64,000 bases of DNA, from the NCBI RefSeq assembly GCF_039697315.1, contig NZ_CP155619.1, positions 310,001 to 374,000 on the forward strand, written 5' to 3'. The notes under the pieces are model-generated. The model was not told the origin of the DNA. It saw nothing but the letters and a program-made list of their open reading frames with translations, and searched no databases. A program made the translations under genes and the position numbers. Every line of letters starts with the position of its first letter. Within the stretch, counting starts at the first letter, position 1. The stretch is from Pseudomonas abietaniphila. GTDB taxonomy: Bacteria > Pseudomonadota > Gammaproteobacteria > Pseudomonadales > Pseudomonadaceae. Shown here in pieces: positions 1 through 9,424 of the stretch.

Positions 1-2
1 AA

Positions 3-15
3 TTGGCCTGACCAA
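3..15. promoter_or_regulatory. candidate UxuR/FadR-type operator, copy 1
   Basis: The 13-mer TTGGCCTGACCAA is an imperfect inverted repeat (TTGG...CCAA). An identical copy lies 115 bp downstream, before uxuA. TTGG-N5-CCAA-type palindromes are typical targets of FadR-subfamily GntR regulators, and a gene for such a regulator lies just beyond uxuA. Binding is inferred. Confidence 0.55.
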
Positions 16-117
16 ATATCCGAATGCAGCCGATACTAGACCCGAAAAGAACGATATGGAAATCAGAAACGTGGTTTTTTTCGCACTTTTTCGCCAGCCG
101 GTCGCGATTTGCATAAT

Positions 118-130
118 TTGGCCTGACCAA
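118..130. promoter_or_regulatory. candidate UxuR/FadR-type operator, copy 2
   Basis: Second exact copy of TTGGCCTGACCAA, 152 bp upstream of the uxuA start. The spacing of 115 bp is close to eleven helical turns, so the two sites would face the same side of the DNA, which suits loop formation by a GntR dimer pair. This is an inference from sequence. Confidence 0.55.
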
Positions 131-191
131 TCTATGCTCCGCTCAACCGTCTTCCAAGAGGCTCTGCAAGGGCGACAGGCTGGGACAGCAA

Positions 192-222
192 CTGTAGGAG
201 CGCGCTTGCCCACGATTGCGAT
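192..222 (+). repeat. single REP-type element in the uxuA leader
   Basis: The segment beginning TGTAGGAGCGCGCTTGCCC matches the general form of Pseudomonas REP units (TGTAGGAGCG...TTGCCCGCGAT). It is followed by TTAACTGACAC, a string also found inside the REP pair near 50695. It is unpaired and sits between the operators and the ribosome-binding site of uxuA. Confidence 0.5.
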
Positions 223-281
223 TTACCTGCGACCTATTCGTTAACTGACACAACGTAACCCATAACAAAAAGGACTCCGCG

Positions 282-1334
282 ATGAAGATGACTTTCCGTT
301 GGTACGGGGACAGCGACCCCGTGACCTTGCCGTACATCCGCCAGATCCCCGGCATGACCGGCGTCGTGTCAGCCATTTACGACATCCCGGTTGGAGAGGT
401 CTGGCCGCTGGAAAAAATCACCGAGCTCAAACGTACCGTGAACGCCCACGGCCTGGACCTCGACGTCATCGAGAGCGTGCCGGTGCACGAAGACATCAAA
501 CGCGGCCTGCCCAGCCGCGACCGCCTGATCGACAACTACGGCCAGACGCTGCGCAACCTCGCGGCGTGCGGGATCAAAGTGGTCTGCTACAACTTCATGC
601 CGGTGTTCGACTGGACACGTTCGACGCTGGCCATGGAACTGCCCGATGGCTCGACCACACTGGCCTTCGACGTCGCCGTCATCGAACAGGCGAACCTCGA
701 CGACGGCATCAGCCTGCCGGGCTGGGACGTCAGCTATGAACCGGAAACCCTGAGGGCGCTGATCACCGAATACGCTCAGGTTGACGAAGCCACCCTGCGT
801 GAGCGTCTGGCGTACTTTCTTCAGCGCATCATCCCGGTGGCCCGGGAGGCCGGAATCAAGATGGCCTTGCACCCTGACGACCCACCCCGCTCCATGTTCG
901 GCATGCCCCGCGTGGTGAAAAACCGCGAAGACCTCGCGCAGGTCATGGCGATGGTCGATGATCCGGCGAACGGCCTGACGCTGTGCTCCGGCTCATTGGG
1001 TGCCGACCTGGGCAATGACATCCCGTCACTGGTCCGGGAATTTGGTGGCCAGGGCCGCATCCATTTCGCCCACCTGCGCAACGTCAAGGTCAACGAGGCC
1101 GGCGACTTCTATGAAACCGCCCACCGCTCCGAAGACGGCTCGCTGGACATGGCCGAAATCGTCAAGGCCTACGTGGAAACCGGCTTCGAGGGCTACTACC
1201 GCCCCGACCACGGCCGCATGATCTGGGGCGAAACCGGCAGACCGGGGTACGGCCTGTACGACCGGGCGTTGGGCGCGGTGTATCTCAACGGATTGTGGGA
1301 AGGGATTCGCAAGGGGATGCCAACAGCGCACTGA
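282..1334 (+). CDS. uxuA: mannonate dehydratase UxuA
   Basis: This 350-residue protein matches the UxuA family, which removes water from D-mannonate to give 2-keto-3-deoxygluconate in cytoplasmic glucuronate breakdown. Diagnostic segments are MALHPDDPP (about 194-202, with H197), TLCSGSLG (C235), HFAHLRNVK (H261/H264) and YYRPDHGRM (D309/H310), where the family's metal-binding His and Cys residues lie. The ATG follows an AAAAGGA ribosome-binding site. Its length is that of the shorter UxuA form (the E. coli enzyme is near 394). It is flanked upstream by two operator-like palindromes and downstream by a convergent GntR gene, so it is probably repressed in the absence of uronate intermediates. 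Other uronate genes may lie left of the window. Confidence 0.93.
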   Translation: MKMTFRWYGDSDPVTLPYIRQIPGMTGVVSAIYDIPVGEVWPLEKITELKRTVNAHGLDLDVIESVPVHEDIKRGLPSRDRLIDNYGQTLRNLAACGIKVVCYNFMPVFDWTRSTLAMELPDGSTTLAFDVAVIEQANLDDGISLPGWDVSYEPETLRALITEYAQVDEATLRERLAYFLQRIIPVAREAGIKMALHPDDPPRSMFGMPRVVKNREDLAQVMAMVDDPANGLTLCSGSLGADLGNDIPSLVREFGGQGRIHFAHLRNVKVNEAGDFYETAHRSEDGSLDMAEIVKAYVETGFEGYYRPDHGRMIWGETGRPGYGLYDRALGAVYLNGLWEGIRKGMPTAH

Positions 1335-1440
1335 GCGATGCGTGGATGGGCGGTCAGCTCTAACCGAGGTGGTCAATGGGGTTATGTACCTGAATCAAAC
1401 CTGAGGCCAGCATGCAGACTCAACAGCAGCGATGATCAAC

Positions 1441-1528
1441 TGTGGGAGCGAATTCATTCGCGACTGGCCGGCGCATCAAGCACGTCTCTGTTGCCTGAAC
1501 CTATTTCGCGAATGAATTCGGTCCCACA
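1441..1528. repeat. paired REP hairpin, GAATTCATTCGCGA family (copy 1)
   Basis: TGTGGGAGCGAATTCATTCG is followed after about 40 bp by its reverse complement, giving a long stem-loop between the convergent uxuA and GntR genes. Five more copies occur in the window. It could stop transcription from either side. Confidence 0.85.
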
Positions 1529-1562
1529 GCGTACGGGCCCAGGGCGGTCATCCCGTGTTGGC

Positions 1563-2270
1563 TCAACCCTGTTCGGTGTTCATCCCGTCCAGCCAGCGCG
1601 CTTCGGATCGGCGCAAATGCTCGCGCATAGCGGTCTGGGCGCCGATCAGGTCGCGGGCTTGCACCGCTTGCAGGATGGCTTCGTGTTCAGCGACGGCAAT
1701 CGCCCAGGTTTCGCGGGTTTCGGAGTGCTCGCTGACGTGAGCCGTGAGCGGGCTGTAACGTTCTTCGAACAACGACGTGATGATGCGCACCAGCGTCGAG
1801 TTGCCGCTCATCTTCGCCAGGCGCTGGTGAAACTTGCGGTCATCGTCCAGCGCGGGCACGCCCTTGATCGCGCCTTCGCGCATCTTGTCGATGCAGGTCT
1901 GCAAATAGCGATAGTCAGCCTTGGTCCCGTGCAGGCAGGCCAGCATGACGCTCTCGCCCTCGATCAACGCACGGGCCTGCATCAGTTCGGACGGGCTCTC
2001 ACCCAGCGTTCGCGTCTTGCCCTTGACGCCCAGCAAGTGCTCGCAGACGTAGATCCCCGAGCCCATGCGAATCTCGACACTGCCTTCGATTTCCAGTGCG
2101 ATCAACGCTTCACGCAACGAAGGCCGCGAGACCCCCAACAACTGCGCCAGATCCCGTTCCGGAGGCAAACGGGAACCGGCCTTGATGCCATTCTTGCGAA
2201 TATGCTCACGCAGGCGGTCAGCGGTTATCTGATAAAGGCGTCGTTCGGGGGGAAGGCTAGGCGCGGTCAT
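1563..2270 (-). CDS. FadR-subfamily GntR regulator, likely of uronate genes
   Basis: The 235-residue protein has an N-terminal GntR winged helix (about 9-75, with LPPERDLAQLLGVSRPSLRE) and a C-terminal helical FCD domain (about 97-220) that binds carboxylate ligands in this subfamily. It is convergent with uxuA, and the TTGG/CCAA palindromes before uxuA suit a FadR-type factor, so a UxuR-like repressor of hexuronate catabolism is the best guess. The ATG at 2270 starts MTAPSLPPERRLYQ. The ligand cannot be read from sequence. Other FadR members respond to lactate, pyruvate or galactonate, so the exact effector is open. Confidence 0.8.
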   Translation of the reverse strand: MTAPSLPPERRLYQITADRLREHIRKNGIKAGSRLPPERDLAQLLGVSRPSLREALIALEIEGSVEIRMGSGIYVCEHLLGVKGKTRTLGESPSELMQARALIEGESVMLACLHGTKADYRYLQTCIDKMREGAIKGVPALDDDRKFHQRLAKMSGNSTLVRIITSLFEERYSPLTAHVSEHSETRETWAIAVAEHEAILQAVQARDLIGAQTAMREHLRRSEARWLDGMNTEQG

Positions 2271-2397
2271 GAATCACGTTCCATCGGTCTGCGCCGGAGC
2301 ATATCACACGCCTCTCAACCAACCGCGCATGTGGCTAGCAATCCCGTTTCAACTTCTGCTCCGCCCGACCGGCCCTCCCCCGCTGCCCTTGTCCCTC

Positions 2398-2510
2398 CTG
2401 ATCATCCCCACGCTCGGCGGTGGGATGCATCACCTGACGCTCTGCGTCAATCGAAGCAGAACGCAGAGCGTCCAAGGCGGCATTACCACGCGGAGCGTGG
2501 GAACGATCAT
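2398..2510. repeat. paired repeat, GATCGTTCCCACGCTC family
   Basis: TGATCATCCCCACGCTCGGC at the left and the complementary CGGAGCGTGGGAACGATCA at the right form a long inverted repeat in the 371-bp gap between the GntR gene and the chemoreceptor gene. A related pair is at 23359-23445. No gene is seen in the rest of this gap. Confidence 0.75.
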
Positions 2511-2641
2511 GCAGCAAGGCTGACGCTTTACCTGTCGGGGCGACTGGGGTGCAGGCCAAACGCAGAAAACGCGCAGTGGGCCGAGCGGCATGGATGCCGC
2601 GAGAGCCGAAGGCGAAACGGTCAGGCCGTTAGGCCAGACCG

Positions 2642-4261
2642 CTAAGCACTCAACCGAGAAATCACATCATTCAACCCCACCGACAACCCATGCAAATCCT
2701 CACTGGCCGTCTGCGTACGCAACACATTGCTCTGATTCGTCGTCGCAATCGCCGTAATCTCCGTCAGATTGCGCGAAATATCCTCAGCCACCGATGTCTG
2801 CTCTTCCGCCGCCGTAGCAATCTGACGGTTCATGTCACGGATCGCCTCTACCGCAACCGTGATCCGCTGCAACGAAGAACCGGCCAACGCCACCTGATCC
2901 ACGCTTTCCTGACTGCGCGCCTGCCCGCTTTCAATCGCCTGAGCCGCATCGATGGCACCGGTCTGCACCGAACTGATGATCTGATTGATTTCCGCCGTGG
3001 ACGCCGCCGTCCGCTGCGCCAAGGTGCGCACCTCATCGGCAACGACCGCAAAACCGCGCCCGGCGTCGCCCGCACGTGCCGCTTCGATCGCCGCGTTAAG
3101 CGCCAGCAGATTGGTCTGCTCGGCAATCCCCCGAATCACCTCCAGCACCTTGCCGATCCGCCCACTGTCACTTTCCAGACGACGAATCACATCGGCGGTA
3201 TTGCTGATCTCGGTGCGCATCTGTGTGATTGCCGTGATGGTTGCGCTCATCACCTTGCCACCGTCCTGTGAACTGCGGTCAGCTTCGTCGGCCGCCTGGG
3301 CGGCTTGTGCCGCATGACGCGCCACTTCCTGCGCGGTTGCCGACATCTCGGTCATCGCCGTTGCCACCTGATCGGTGCGCTCGAACTGCTCGTGCGTACC
3401 CTGCGCCATCAGGGCGGCAATCGCCTTCAACTCGCCGCCTGCGCTGTCCAGGTCGGTGGTGCTGCGTTTGAGGCGGGTGAAGGTATCCGCGAGAAAATCA
3501 CGCAACGTATTGGCGGCCACCGCCAGACGCCCCAATTCGTCCTGACGGGTCACACCGACGCGGTCACTGAAACGTCCCTGACTCAACTGCGCGACGTATT
3601 CGATCAGCAGCGTGACCGGGCCGACGATGTTGCGATTGACCACCCACAGCGTCAGCACGCCCACCAGCAGGGCCGACGCCAGCATCACCAGCGTGCCGAT
3701 CAGAATGGTCTGGTCCGCCGCGCTGCTGATCGACAACGACTGCTGGTCGCTCTGCTTGCGCAGGCTGGCCACCAGCGCGCTCATCTGCTCGCTGGCCGCG
3801 CGATCCACGCCTTTGACGGCCTGGTCGCCTGCGACCGGATCGCCCCCCGCCGCCACGAAAGCATCACGCCCCTTGCGATAGGCAACACCCAGCGCTCGGT
3901 GCTCGTCACGCAGCTTTTCCACCTGCCCTCGGATCTCGGCATCCAGAACGGTCATGGCACTCAGGCGCCCCAACGTGTCTTGTACCTGGCGTTCCTGCTC
4001 TTCGAACTGGGCCCAGAATTTGTCGCGATCCGCGGGCTGTTTGCCGCGCAGGAGCACGTTCTTCCACTCCTGAACCTGAATCTTGAATTGAAGATTGGCC
4101 TGATCGACCCGCTGTGAGGCCTGCAACGGACCTTCGAGCAAACCTCGGTAGGCGTGCACATTGCTGGAGAGGAACTGGAAACAGGCCAGGGCGATCAATA
4201 GCACCAGCACCAGACTGCCGCTGAGCAGCGCCAGAATCTGCAACTTCAAGGACTTGGACAT
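2642..4261 (-). CDS. methyl-accepting chemotaxis protein with small helical sensor domain
   Basis: The 539-residue chemoreceptor has a first membrane helix (about 8-30), a periplasmic region of about 150 residues predicted as a four-helix-bundle-like sensor (32-183), a second membrane helix (about 185-208), a HAMP linker (209-262) and a long cytoplasmic signalling coiled coil. The signalling tip has the strongly conserved [18 protein letters not shown] sequence that contacts CheA and CheW. No C-terminal CheR-docking pentapeptide is visible (it ends DVISRLSA). It is transcribed alone, so its ligand is unknown. There is no recognisable flagellar-sigma promoter in the 276-bp gap upstream, which contains only an AT-rich stretch near 4370-4390. 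Confidence 0.9.
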   Translation of the reverse strand: MSKSLKLQILALLSGSLVLVLLIALACFQFLSSNVHAYRGLLEGPLQASQRVDQANLQFKIQVQEWKNVLLRGKQPADRDKFWAQFEEQERQVQDTLGRLSAMTVLDAEIRGQVEKLRDEHRALGVAYRKGRDAFVAAGGDPVAGDQAVKGVDRAASEQMSALVASLRKQSDQQSLSISSAADQTILIGTLVMLASALLVGVLTLWVVNRNIVGPVTLLIEYVAQLSQGRFSDRVGVTRQDELGRLAVAANTLRDFLADTFTRLKRSTTDLDSAGGELKAIAALMAQGTHEQFERTDQVATAMTEMSATAQEVARHAAQAAQAADEADRSSQDGGKVMSATITAITQMRTEISNTADVIRRLESDSGRIGKVLEVIRGIAEQTNLLALNAAIEAARAGDAGRGFAVVADEVRTLAQRTAASTAEINQIISSVQTGAIDAAQAIESGQARSQESVDQVALAGSSLQRITVAVEAIRDMNRQIATAAEEQTSVAEDISRNLTEITAIATTNQSNVLRTQTASEDLHGLSVGLNDVISRLSA

Positions 4262-4537
4262 ACGGGAAAATCTCGTCAGGGGGGACTGCTGTCTTCAGCG
4301 CTGCCTCGTGAGCGCGCCGAAGGTTTGCCTGCTGGTCACATCCCTGTGCCGCTGTGTTGATCACGTTCGAAAACGTTTAAAAAACAACAGGGTTACCTAG
4401 GCTGATTCGACCCCATGGGACCGTTCTTTAGGCGACAGAACACAACGCCGACAGACGGTACGAAACCGTCAGCGAAGCGTCTAAAACGCGGGTCAAAAAC
4501 TTGGCAGCCAGCGGCACCACCGACTCGTCGAAGTGGA

Positions 4538-5476
4538 TCAACGTGCGACAGCGGGTTGTTTCAGCCAGCCCTCGCGGCACTCCATCAGGTAGTCGATGAA
4601 GGCGCGCAACCGCAGGGGCACATGCCGGTTGCTCGGGTAAAGCAGCGTGAACGGCCGAGAGCGCCCGGCGTAATCACCCAGCACTTCCACCAGTGATCCT
4701 TCTCGCAGCTCTTTTTCCACCGAAAAACGGTAGGCCTGAAACAGCCCAGCGCCGTGCCTGGCCAGCGTCACCCCGCCGAGTACGTCATCGGAGCAGCAGT
4801 AACCGCTTTCGGCCAGCAACTCGCGCGGCTGGCCGTTCTCCTGAAACAACCAGGGAATGCGTCGGCCGCTGCTGGGAAGCTCGTACTGAATGCACTCATG
4901 ATTGGCAAGGTCCTCAAGGGTCAGCGGCGTGCCCGCCCGGTGCAGATAGTCCGGCGTGGCGATCATGACCAGCGCGCCATCCTCCAGCTTGCGCGCGATG
5001 AGCGTCGAGTCCGGCTGGGTACGCACGCGGATGGCCATGTCATAGCCCTCGGCAACGAAATCGATGTTGCGGTTGCTCAGGTTGATGTCGACGGTCACGT
5101 CCGGGTAGCGACGCCGGAACTCGGGGAGCAGCGGCAGAATCCGGTGATGCCCGTAGGTCGTCGGAATGCTCATGCGCAACGTGCCGGAGGGCTTCAATTG
5201 CTGGCCCGAGACCTGGCGTTCGGCTTCCACCAACTGCGTCAGGGCCTGGCTGCACTGTTCGAAATACACCCGACCGCTTTCGGTCAGACGAATGCTGCGG
5301 GTGGTCCGCACGAACATGCGCGCACCGAGCCGCTCTTCCAGCCGTGAAATGGAACGGCTCACGGCAGCTGGCGTCACACCCGCCGCCAGCGCCGCCGCTG
5401 TAAAGCTCCCCGCCTCTGCGGCCAGACAGAACAGCTCGATGCTGCCCAGTTGAATGTCGTCGAAATGGCGTTTCAC
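4538..5476 (-). CDS. LysR-family transcriptional regulator
   Basis: The 312-residue protein has the LysR winged helix at about 8-67 (FTAAALAAGVTPAAVSRSIS is the recognition helix region) followed by a LysR substrate-binding fold of the CrgA-like type. The start codon is GTG (MKRHFDD). The gene stands alone between a chemoreceptor and an IclR regulator, so the usual clue of a divergent target gene is missing and no target can be named. Many such CrgA-like regulators control a single nearby oxidoreductase or efflux gene, but none is adjacent here. Confidence 0.85.
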   Translation of the reverse strand: MKRHFDDIQLGSIELFCLAAEAGSFTAAALAAGVTPAAVSRSISRLEERLGARMFVRTTRSIRLTESGRVYFEQCSQALTQLVEAERQVSGQQLKPSGTLRMSIPTTYGHHRILPLLPEFRRRYPDVTVDINLSNRNIDFVAEGYDMAIRVRTQPDSTLIARKLEDGALVMIATPDYLHRAGTPLTLEDLANHECIQYELPSSGRRIPWLFQENGQPRELLAESGYCCSDDVLGGVTLARHGAGLFQAYRFSVEKELREGSLVEVLGDYAGRSRPFTLLYPSNRHVPLRLRAFIDYLMECREGWLKQPAVAR

Positions 5477-5551
5477 GATTCGTTACACCGAGTATCAAGT
5501 GAAGGTTCCGGCACGCGGTTTATCACTTTGAGCAGCGTAAATATAGCCCTG

Positions 5552-6409
5552 TCAGACGTCGTCGCCGGGCTTGGAGTGCTGCCCAAACACTTGCGAAGGC
5601 CTGCGCAGCACCGGGTCGAACGGGTTGATCTTCTGACTGATGGCCGCCGCTTCACGCTTGAGCATGTCGACCACGGTCGGCATGCGTTCGGCGTTCAGGC
5701 GGTCGCTGATGGTTGCCACGCTCAGGGCGGCGACGGCGCGGCCTTCTCGGTCGAGGATCGGCACGGCAAGCCCGGCCATGCCTTCAAGCACGCCGGTGTT
5801 GCGTGAGGCATAGCCCAGGCGTCGCACGTTGTCGATTTCCGAGCGCAACATCACTTCGTCATACAAGTGAAAATCCCGAAGGCGCGGCAGGTTGTAGCGA
5901 ATCACGGTGTCGCGCTCTTCCTCAGGCAGGAACGCCAGAATCGCCAGGCTGCCTTGCCCGACACCCAGCGCCACGCGGCCACCGATGTCGCCGGTAAAGG
6001 TGCGGATCGGGTATGGCCCTTCACTGCGATCCAGACAGACCGCATCGAATCCGCTGCGCGCCAGCAGGAACAACGAGTCGCCCAACGAGGCCGACAGTCG
6101 CAGCAGGCTGGGTCGCACCACGTCGCGCAAGTTGCCGGTCTGTCCCGCTCTCGCGGCCAGGGCGAAAAACTCCAGGCTCAAGCGATACCGTTTGCTGCGT
6201 GCGTCCTGCTCGACCATCCCTTCGTCCATCAGGCTGCGCAGCAGTCGATGCGTTGTGGGTTGCGAGAGTCCCACCTGTTGCGCGAGTTGCGTCACCCGTT
6301 CACCGCCTTCGGGGCACTCGCCCAGACAACGCAGAACCGCGAACAGGCGCGAAACCGCTCCGACACCTGCTTCTTTGGTCTCATCTTTATTCCGTTCAGT
6401 GGAATTCAT
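5552..6409 (-). CDS. IclR-family regulator, likely of the divergent transporter/oxidase operon
   Basis: The 285-residue protein has an N-terminal IclR winged helix (about 20-80, VTQLAQQVGLSQPTTHRLLR) and the C-terminal ligand-binding domain (about 95-270, with a G-L-A-VPI-D segment typical of the family). It is divergent from the ABC-importer/oxidase operon starting at 6668, and the 258-bp gap between them carries two near-identical 13-mers. Control of that operon by its own substrate or product is the natural inference. IclR proteins may be repressors or activators, and the sequence does not settle which. Confidence 0.85.
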   Translation of the reverse strand: MNSTERNKDETKEAGVGAVSRLFAVLRCLGECPEGGERVTQLAQQVGLSQPTTHRLLRSLMDEGMVEQDARSKRYRLSLEFFALAARAGQTGNLRDVVRPSLLRLSASLGDSLFLLARSGFDAVCLDRSEGPYPIRTFTGDIGGRVALGVGQGSLAILAFLPEEERDTVIRYNLPRLRDFHLYDEVMLRSEIDNVRRLGYASRNTGVLEGMAGLAVPILDREGRAVAALSVATISDRLNAERMPTVVDMLKREAAAISQKINPFDPVLRRPSQVFGQHSKPGDDV

Positions 6410-6478
6410 TTGTCGTTATTCCTTAATCAAATCCACCTGATGAATAAACTTGAAAAAATCACTCATTCAGTGAAATTC
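6395..6478. promoter_or_regulatory. two candidate IclR sites between divergent genes
   Basis: TTCAGTGGAATTC (6395-6407) and TTCAGTGAAATTC (6466-6478) differ at one base and are 71 bp apart. The first overlaps the start codon of the IclR gene, consistent with autoregulation. The match to an IclR site is by position and repetition only. Confidence 0.4.
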
Positions 6479-6667
6479 GGCGTTGAGCCCATCCTATTCC
6501 CGGGCATAGGATCAGTCCACAGGGCGATTTGAATAACAGCGGCAGCCGACTCAGAGCGAGCGCCAGCGTCCACAGGTTTGCCAGCCTCCCGGCACGCCTT
6601 CTCTCTTCGCATCTGCCCATAAAAAACGCATGCCCCAGGCGTGCACGAATACGAGGTGGAAGCAGCC

Positions 6668-7696
6668 ATGGCCTTTCTTCAGCTCCAGGCACTCTGTAAA
6701 CGCTACGGCCCCGTCGATGCGGTGGTTGCCACTGATCTGTCGGTGGAAAAAGGCGAGTTCGTTTCCCTGCTCGGCCCGTCGGGCTGCGGCAAGACCACCA
6801 CACTGCAAATGATCGCCGGCTTCGTGGACGTCAGCGCCGGACGCATCCTGCTCGACGGTCGCGACATCACCCACGCAAAGCCGGCGAGTCGCGGTCTGGG
6901 CGTGGTCTTCCAGTCCTATGCGCTGTTCCCGCACATGACCGTGCGTGACAACGTCGCCTTCGGCCTGAAAATGCGCAAGGTGGCCGCCGCCGATGTACAA
7001 CGCCGCGTGTCGCGGGTGCTGGAACTGGTGCGCCTGGATCAACACGCCGAACGCTACCCCCGTGAACTGTCCGGCGGACAGCGTCAGCGTGTGGCGCTGG
7101 CACGGGCGTTGGTGATCGAGCCCCCGGTTCTGTTGCTCGACGAGCCGCTGTCCAACCTCGACGCCAACCTGCGCGAAGAAATGCAATTCGAAATCCGGCG
7201 CATTCAGCGCGAGGTCGGCATCACCACCCTGATGGTGACCCACGACCAGGCCGAAGCGCTGTCGATCAGCGACCGCGTGGTGGTCATGCAGGCCGGCCGC
7301 ATCACCCAGATCGACGAACCTTACAAACTGTATGAACACCCCCGCACACGCTTTATTTCCGGGTTTGTCGGCAAGGCCAACCTGCTGCACGGCGACCGGG
7401 ATCACAGCGGCACGGCCCAAGTGCGCCAGCAACAAGGCGAAGGCGAACTGACTCTCAGCCTGCGCCCGGAAAAAATCGATCTGGTGGACGCCGGCGCAGG
7501 TCGCCTTCAGGGCCGGATCGTCACGCGCTATTTCCTGGGCAGTCAGTGGTTGTACCGCGTCGAAACGTCCATCGGCGAACTGACCGTCGTGCGTCGCAAC
7601 AATGGCGACGCGCCGCTCAACGAAGGCACTGCCGTCGGCCTCGACTGGCCCGCCGAATTGCTGCGTGTGCTGGCTGCCGATGAGGTGTCGGCATGA
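6668..7696 (+). CDS. ABC importer ATPase, PotA-like (amine/opine uptake)
   Basis: This 343-residue cytoplasmic ATPase powers the importer encoded by the next genes. It has Walker A GPSGCGKT (36-43), the Q-loop FQSYALFPHMT typical of polyamine/iron-type importers, signature LSGGQRQRVALARAL (134-148), Walker B LLLDEP (155-160), a switch histidine in VTHDQ, and a C-terminal TOBE domain (about 270-343). The ATG at 6668 is chosen because it is preceded by AGGTGG at good spacing. An upstream in-frame start lacks this. It overlaps the next gene by 4 bp, so translation is coupled. The family covers spermidine, putrescine, iron and opine-like substrates. Confidence 0.88.
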   Translation: MAFLQLQALCKRYGPVDAVVATDLSVEKGEFVSLLGPSGCGKTTTLQMIAGFVDVSAGRILLDGRDITHAKPASRGLGVVFQSYALFPHMTVRDNVAFGLKMRKVAAADVQRRVSRVLELVRLDQHAERYPRELSGGQRQRVALARALVIEPPVLLLDEPLSNLDANLREEMQFEIRRIQREVGITTLMVTHDQAEALSISDRVVVMQAGRITQIDEPYKLYEHPRTRFISGFVGKANLLHGDRDHSGTAQVRQQQGEGELTLSLRPEKIDLVDAGAGRLQGRIVTRYFLGSQWLYRVETSIGELTVVRRNNGDAPLNEGTAVGLDWPAELLRVLAADEVSA

Positions 7697-8565
7697 GTGG
7701 AGCAAGCGTGCTGCGCGACACCGGTCGCGGCTACCTGTTGTCGGCGCCCGCGCTGGCGCTGTTCGTCGGCCTGCTGGTGTTGCCGTTGCTGCTGACCCTG
7801 GTGCTGTCGTTCAACGTGTTCGATTACGAAGTCGGGGTCAAAGGCGATGCCTGGACCTTTGCGCAGTACCTGAACCTGATCACCGACTCCTACTTCTATG
7901 AAATCTTCTTTCGCACCTTTTGGATCAGTGCGCTGGTGACACTGCTGTGCGTGGTGATTGGTGTTCCGGAGGCGTACATCCTCAGCCGTATGGGCACACC
8001 GTGGCGCTCGATCTTCCTGATTCTGATCCTCACCCCGTTGCTCATTTCGGTGGTGGTCCGCGCATTTGGCTGGAGCTTGTTGCTGGGGGCCGACGGGTTG
8101 GTCAACCAGGCGATTCAGGCGCTGGGCGGTCGCCCGATCAAGATGCTCTATACCCCGTTCGCGGTGATCCTGGCACTGGTCCACGTGATGCTGCCGTTCA
8201 TGATCATTCCCGTGTGGACCTCACTGCAGAAGCTCGACGCCTCGGCCGAGCAGGCCGCGCTGTCGCTGGGCGCTACGCAAGCCAAGGTCATGCGCCTGGT
8301 GGTGTTGCCGCAGGTCATGCCCGGCGTGTTGTCCGGCACGTTGATCGTGTTCGGCCTGTCGGCCAGTTCCTTCGCGATTCCGGGCCTGCTCGGCGGACGT
8401 CGCCTGAAAATGGTCGCGACCGTCGTCTACGACCAGTACCTCTCGGAACTCAACTGGCCCATGGGCGCCGCCATTGCCGTGGCGCTGTTGTTGATCAACC
8501 TGCTGGTCATGCTGTCGTGGAACCGGTTGGTCGAAGGTCGCTATAAAAAATCCCTGGGGGAATGA
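7693..8565 (+). CDS. ABC importer permease, PotB-like
   Basis: The 290-residue inner-membrane permease has about six transmembrane helices and the cytoplasmic EAA loop (AALSLGATQAKVMRLVVLPQ) that docks onto the ATPase. It begins inside the stop codon of the ATPase gene (ATGA overlap) and ends 3 bp before the second permease gene. Together with the next protein it should form the heterodimeric channel. The fold is that of PotB-type permeases, but substrate cannot be inferred from the permease alone. Confidence 0.87.
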   Translation: MSGASVLRDTGRGYLLSAPALALFVGLLVLPLLLTLVLSFNVFDYEVGVKGDAWTFAQYLNLITDSYFYEIFFRTFWISALVTLLCVVIGVPEAYILSRMGTPWRSIFLILILTPLLISVVVRAFGWSLLLGADGLVNQAIQALGGRPIKMLYTPFAVILALVHVMLPFMIIPVWTSLQKLDASAEQAALSLGATQAKVMRLVVLPQVMPGVLSGTLIVFGLSASSFAIPGLLGGRRLKMVATVVYDQYLSELNWPMGAAIAVALLLINLLVMLSWNRLVEGRYKKSLGE

Positions 8566-8568
8566 TTG

Positions 8569-9363
8569 ATGTCCAAGAACGGTCCTCTGGCCCTGTCTTT
8601 TCACGCCCTGGTCGTGGTGTTCATGCTGGCGCCGCTGGTGATGGTCTGTCTGGTGGCATTTACTCCGGAAAACACCCTGAGCCTGCCGTGGCACGGTTTC
8701 TCCCTGCGCTGGTTTGCAGCCGTGTTCGAACGCGCCGACTTCATTCAGTCGTTCTACAACAGCCTGATTCTGGCAGTGGTCGCGGCGACGCTCGCGACGC
8801 TGATTGCCGTGCCCGCCGCCCTGGCGATCACCCGCTATCAGTTCCCGGGCCGCAACTTCCTCAACGGGCTGTTTCTGTCGCCGATCATCATCCCGCATCT
8901 GGTGCTGGGCGTGGCGATGTTGCGCCTGTTCGCGCTGATGGGTGTCAACGGCAGTTTCGTCTGGCTGATGTTCGCCCATGTGGTGGTGATCACGCCTTAC
9001 GTGTTGCGTCTGGTGATCGCCGCGGCCATTGGCGTTGATCGCAGCGCCGAACAGGCCGCCGAATCGCTGGGCGCCAGCCGCTTTACGCTGTTCCGCCAGA
9101 TCACCTTGCCGATGATCCTGCCCGGCGTCGCCGGTGGCTGGCTGCTGGCGTTCATCAACAGCTTCGACGAGGTCACCCTGTCGATCTTCGTTACCTCGCC
9201 GTCGACCCAGACACTGCCGGTGCGCATGTACGTGTACGCCACCGAATCCATCGACCCGATGATGGCGGCCGTGTCGGCGCTGGTGATCGCACTGACGGCC
9301 GCGACCATGATCATCCTCGACCGGGTTTATGGCCTGGACCGCGTGCTCGTGGGTCGTCACTGA
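8569..9363 (+). CDS. ABC importer permease, PotC-like
   Basis: The 264-residue inner-membrane permease has six predicted helices and the EAA loop (AAESLGASRFTLFRQITLP). The ATG at 8569 is preceded by GGGGGA. A TTG codon one position earlier is less likely. It pairs with the PotB-like permease encoded just upstream. A 61-bp gap separates it from the iron-sulfur subunit gene, the only noticeable gap within the operon; no terminator is visible there. Confidence 0.87.
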   Translation: MSKNGPLALSFHALVVVFMLAPLVMVCLVAFTPENTLSLPWHGFSLRWFAAVFERADFIQSFYNSLILAVVAATLATLIAVPAALAITRYQFPGRNFLNGLFLSPIIIPHLVLGVAMLRLFALMGVNGSFVWLMFAHVVVITPYVLRLVIAAAIGVDRSAEQAAESLGASRFTLFRQITLPMILPGVAGGWLLAFINSFDEVTLSIFVTSPSTQTLPVRMYVYATESIDPMMAAVSALVIALTAATMIILDRVYGLDRVLVGRH

Positions 9364-9424
9364 TGAACATCACGCCCATGGACCACACCTGCCCCTTCTG
9401 CTGTTACCCGATAGAGAACGCACC

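Noticed and set aside
1338..2645. 435-codon open frame on the plus strand
   Set aside because: It is antisense to the GntR gene and runs through a REP pair. The composition of the minus-strand gene explains it, and the product shows no family features.
4262..4537. Flagellar-sigma promoter for the chemoreceptor gene
   Set aside because: No TAAA...GCCGATAA-like arrangement was found at a sensible distance. The AT-rich stretch near 4370-4390 does not match.
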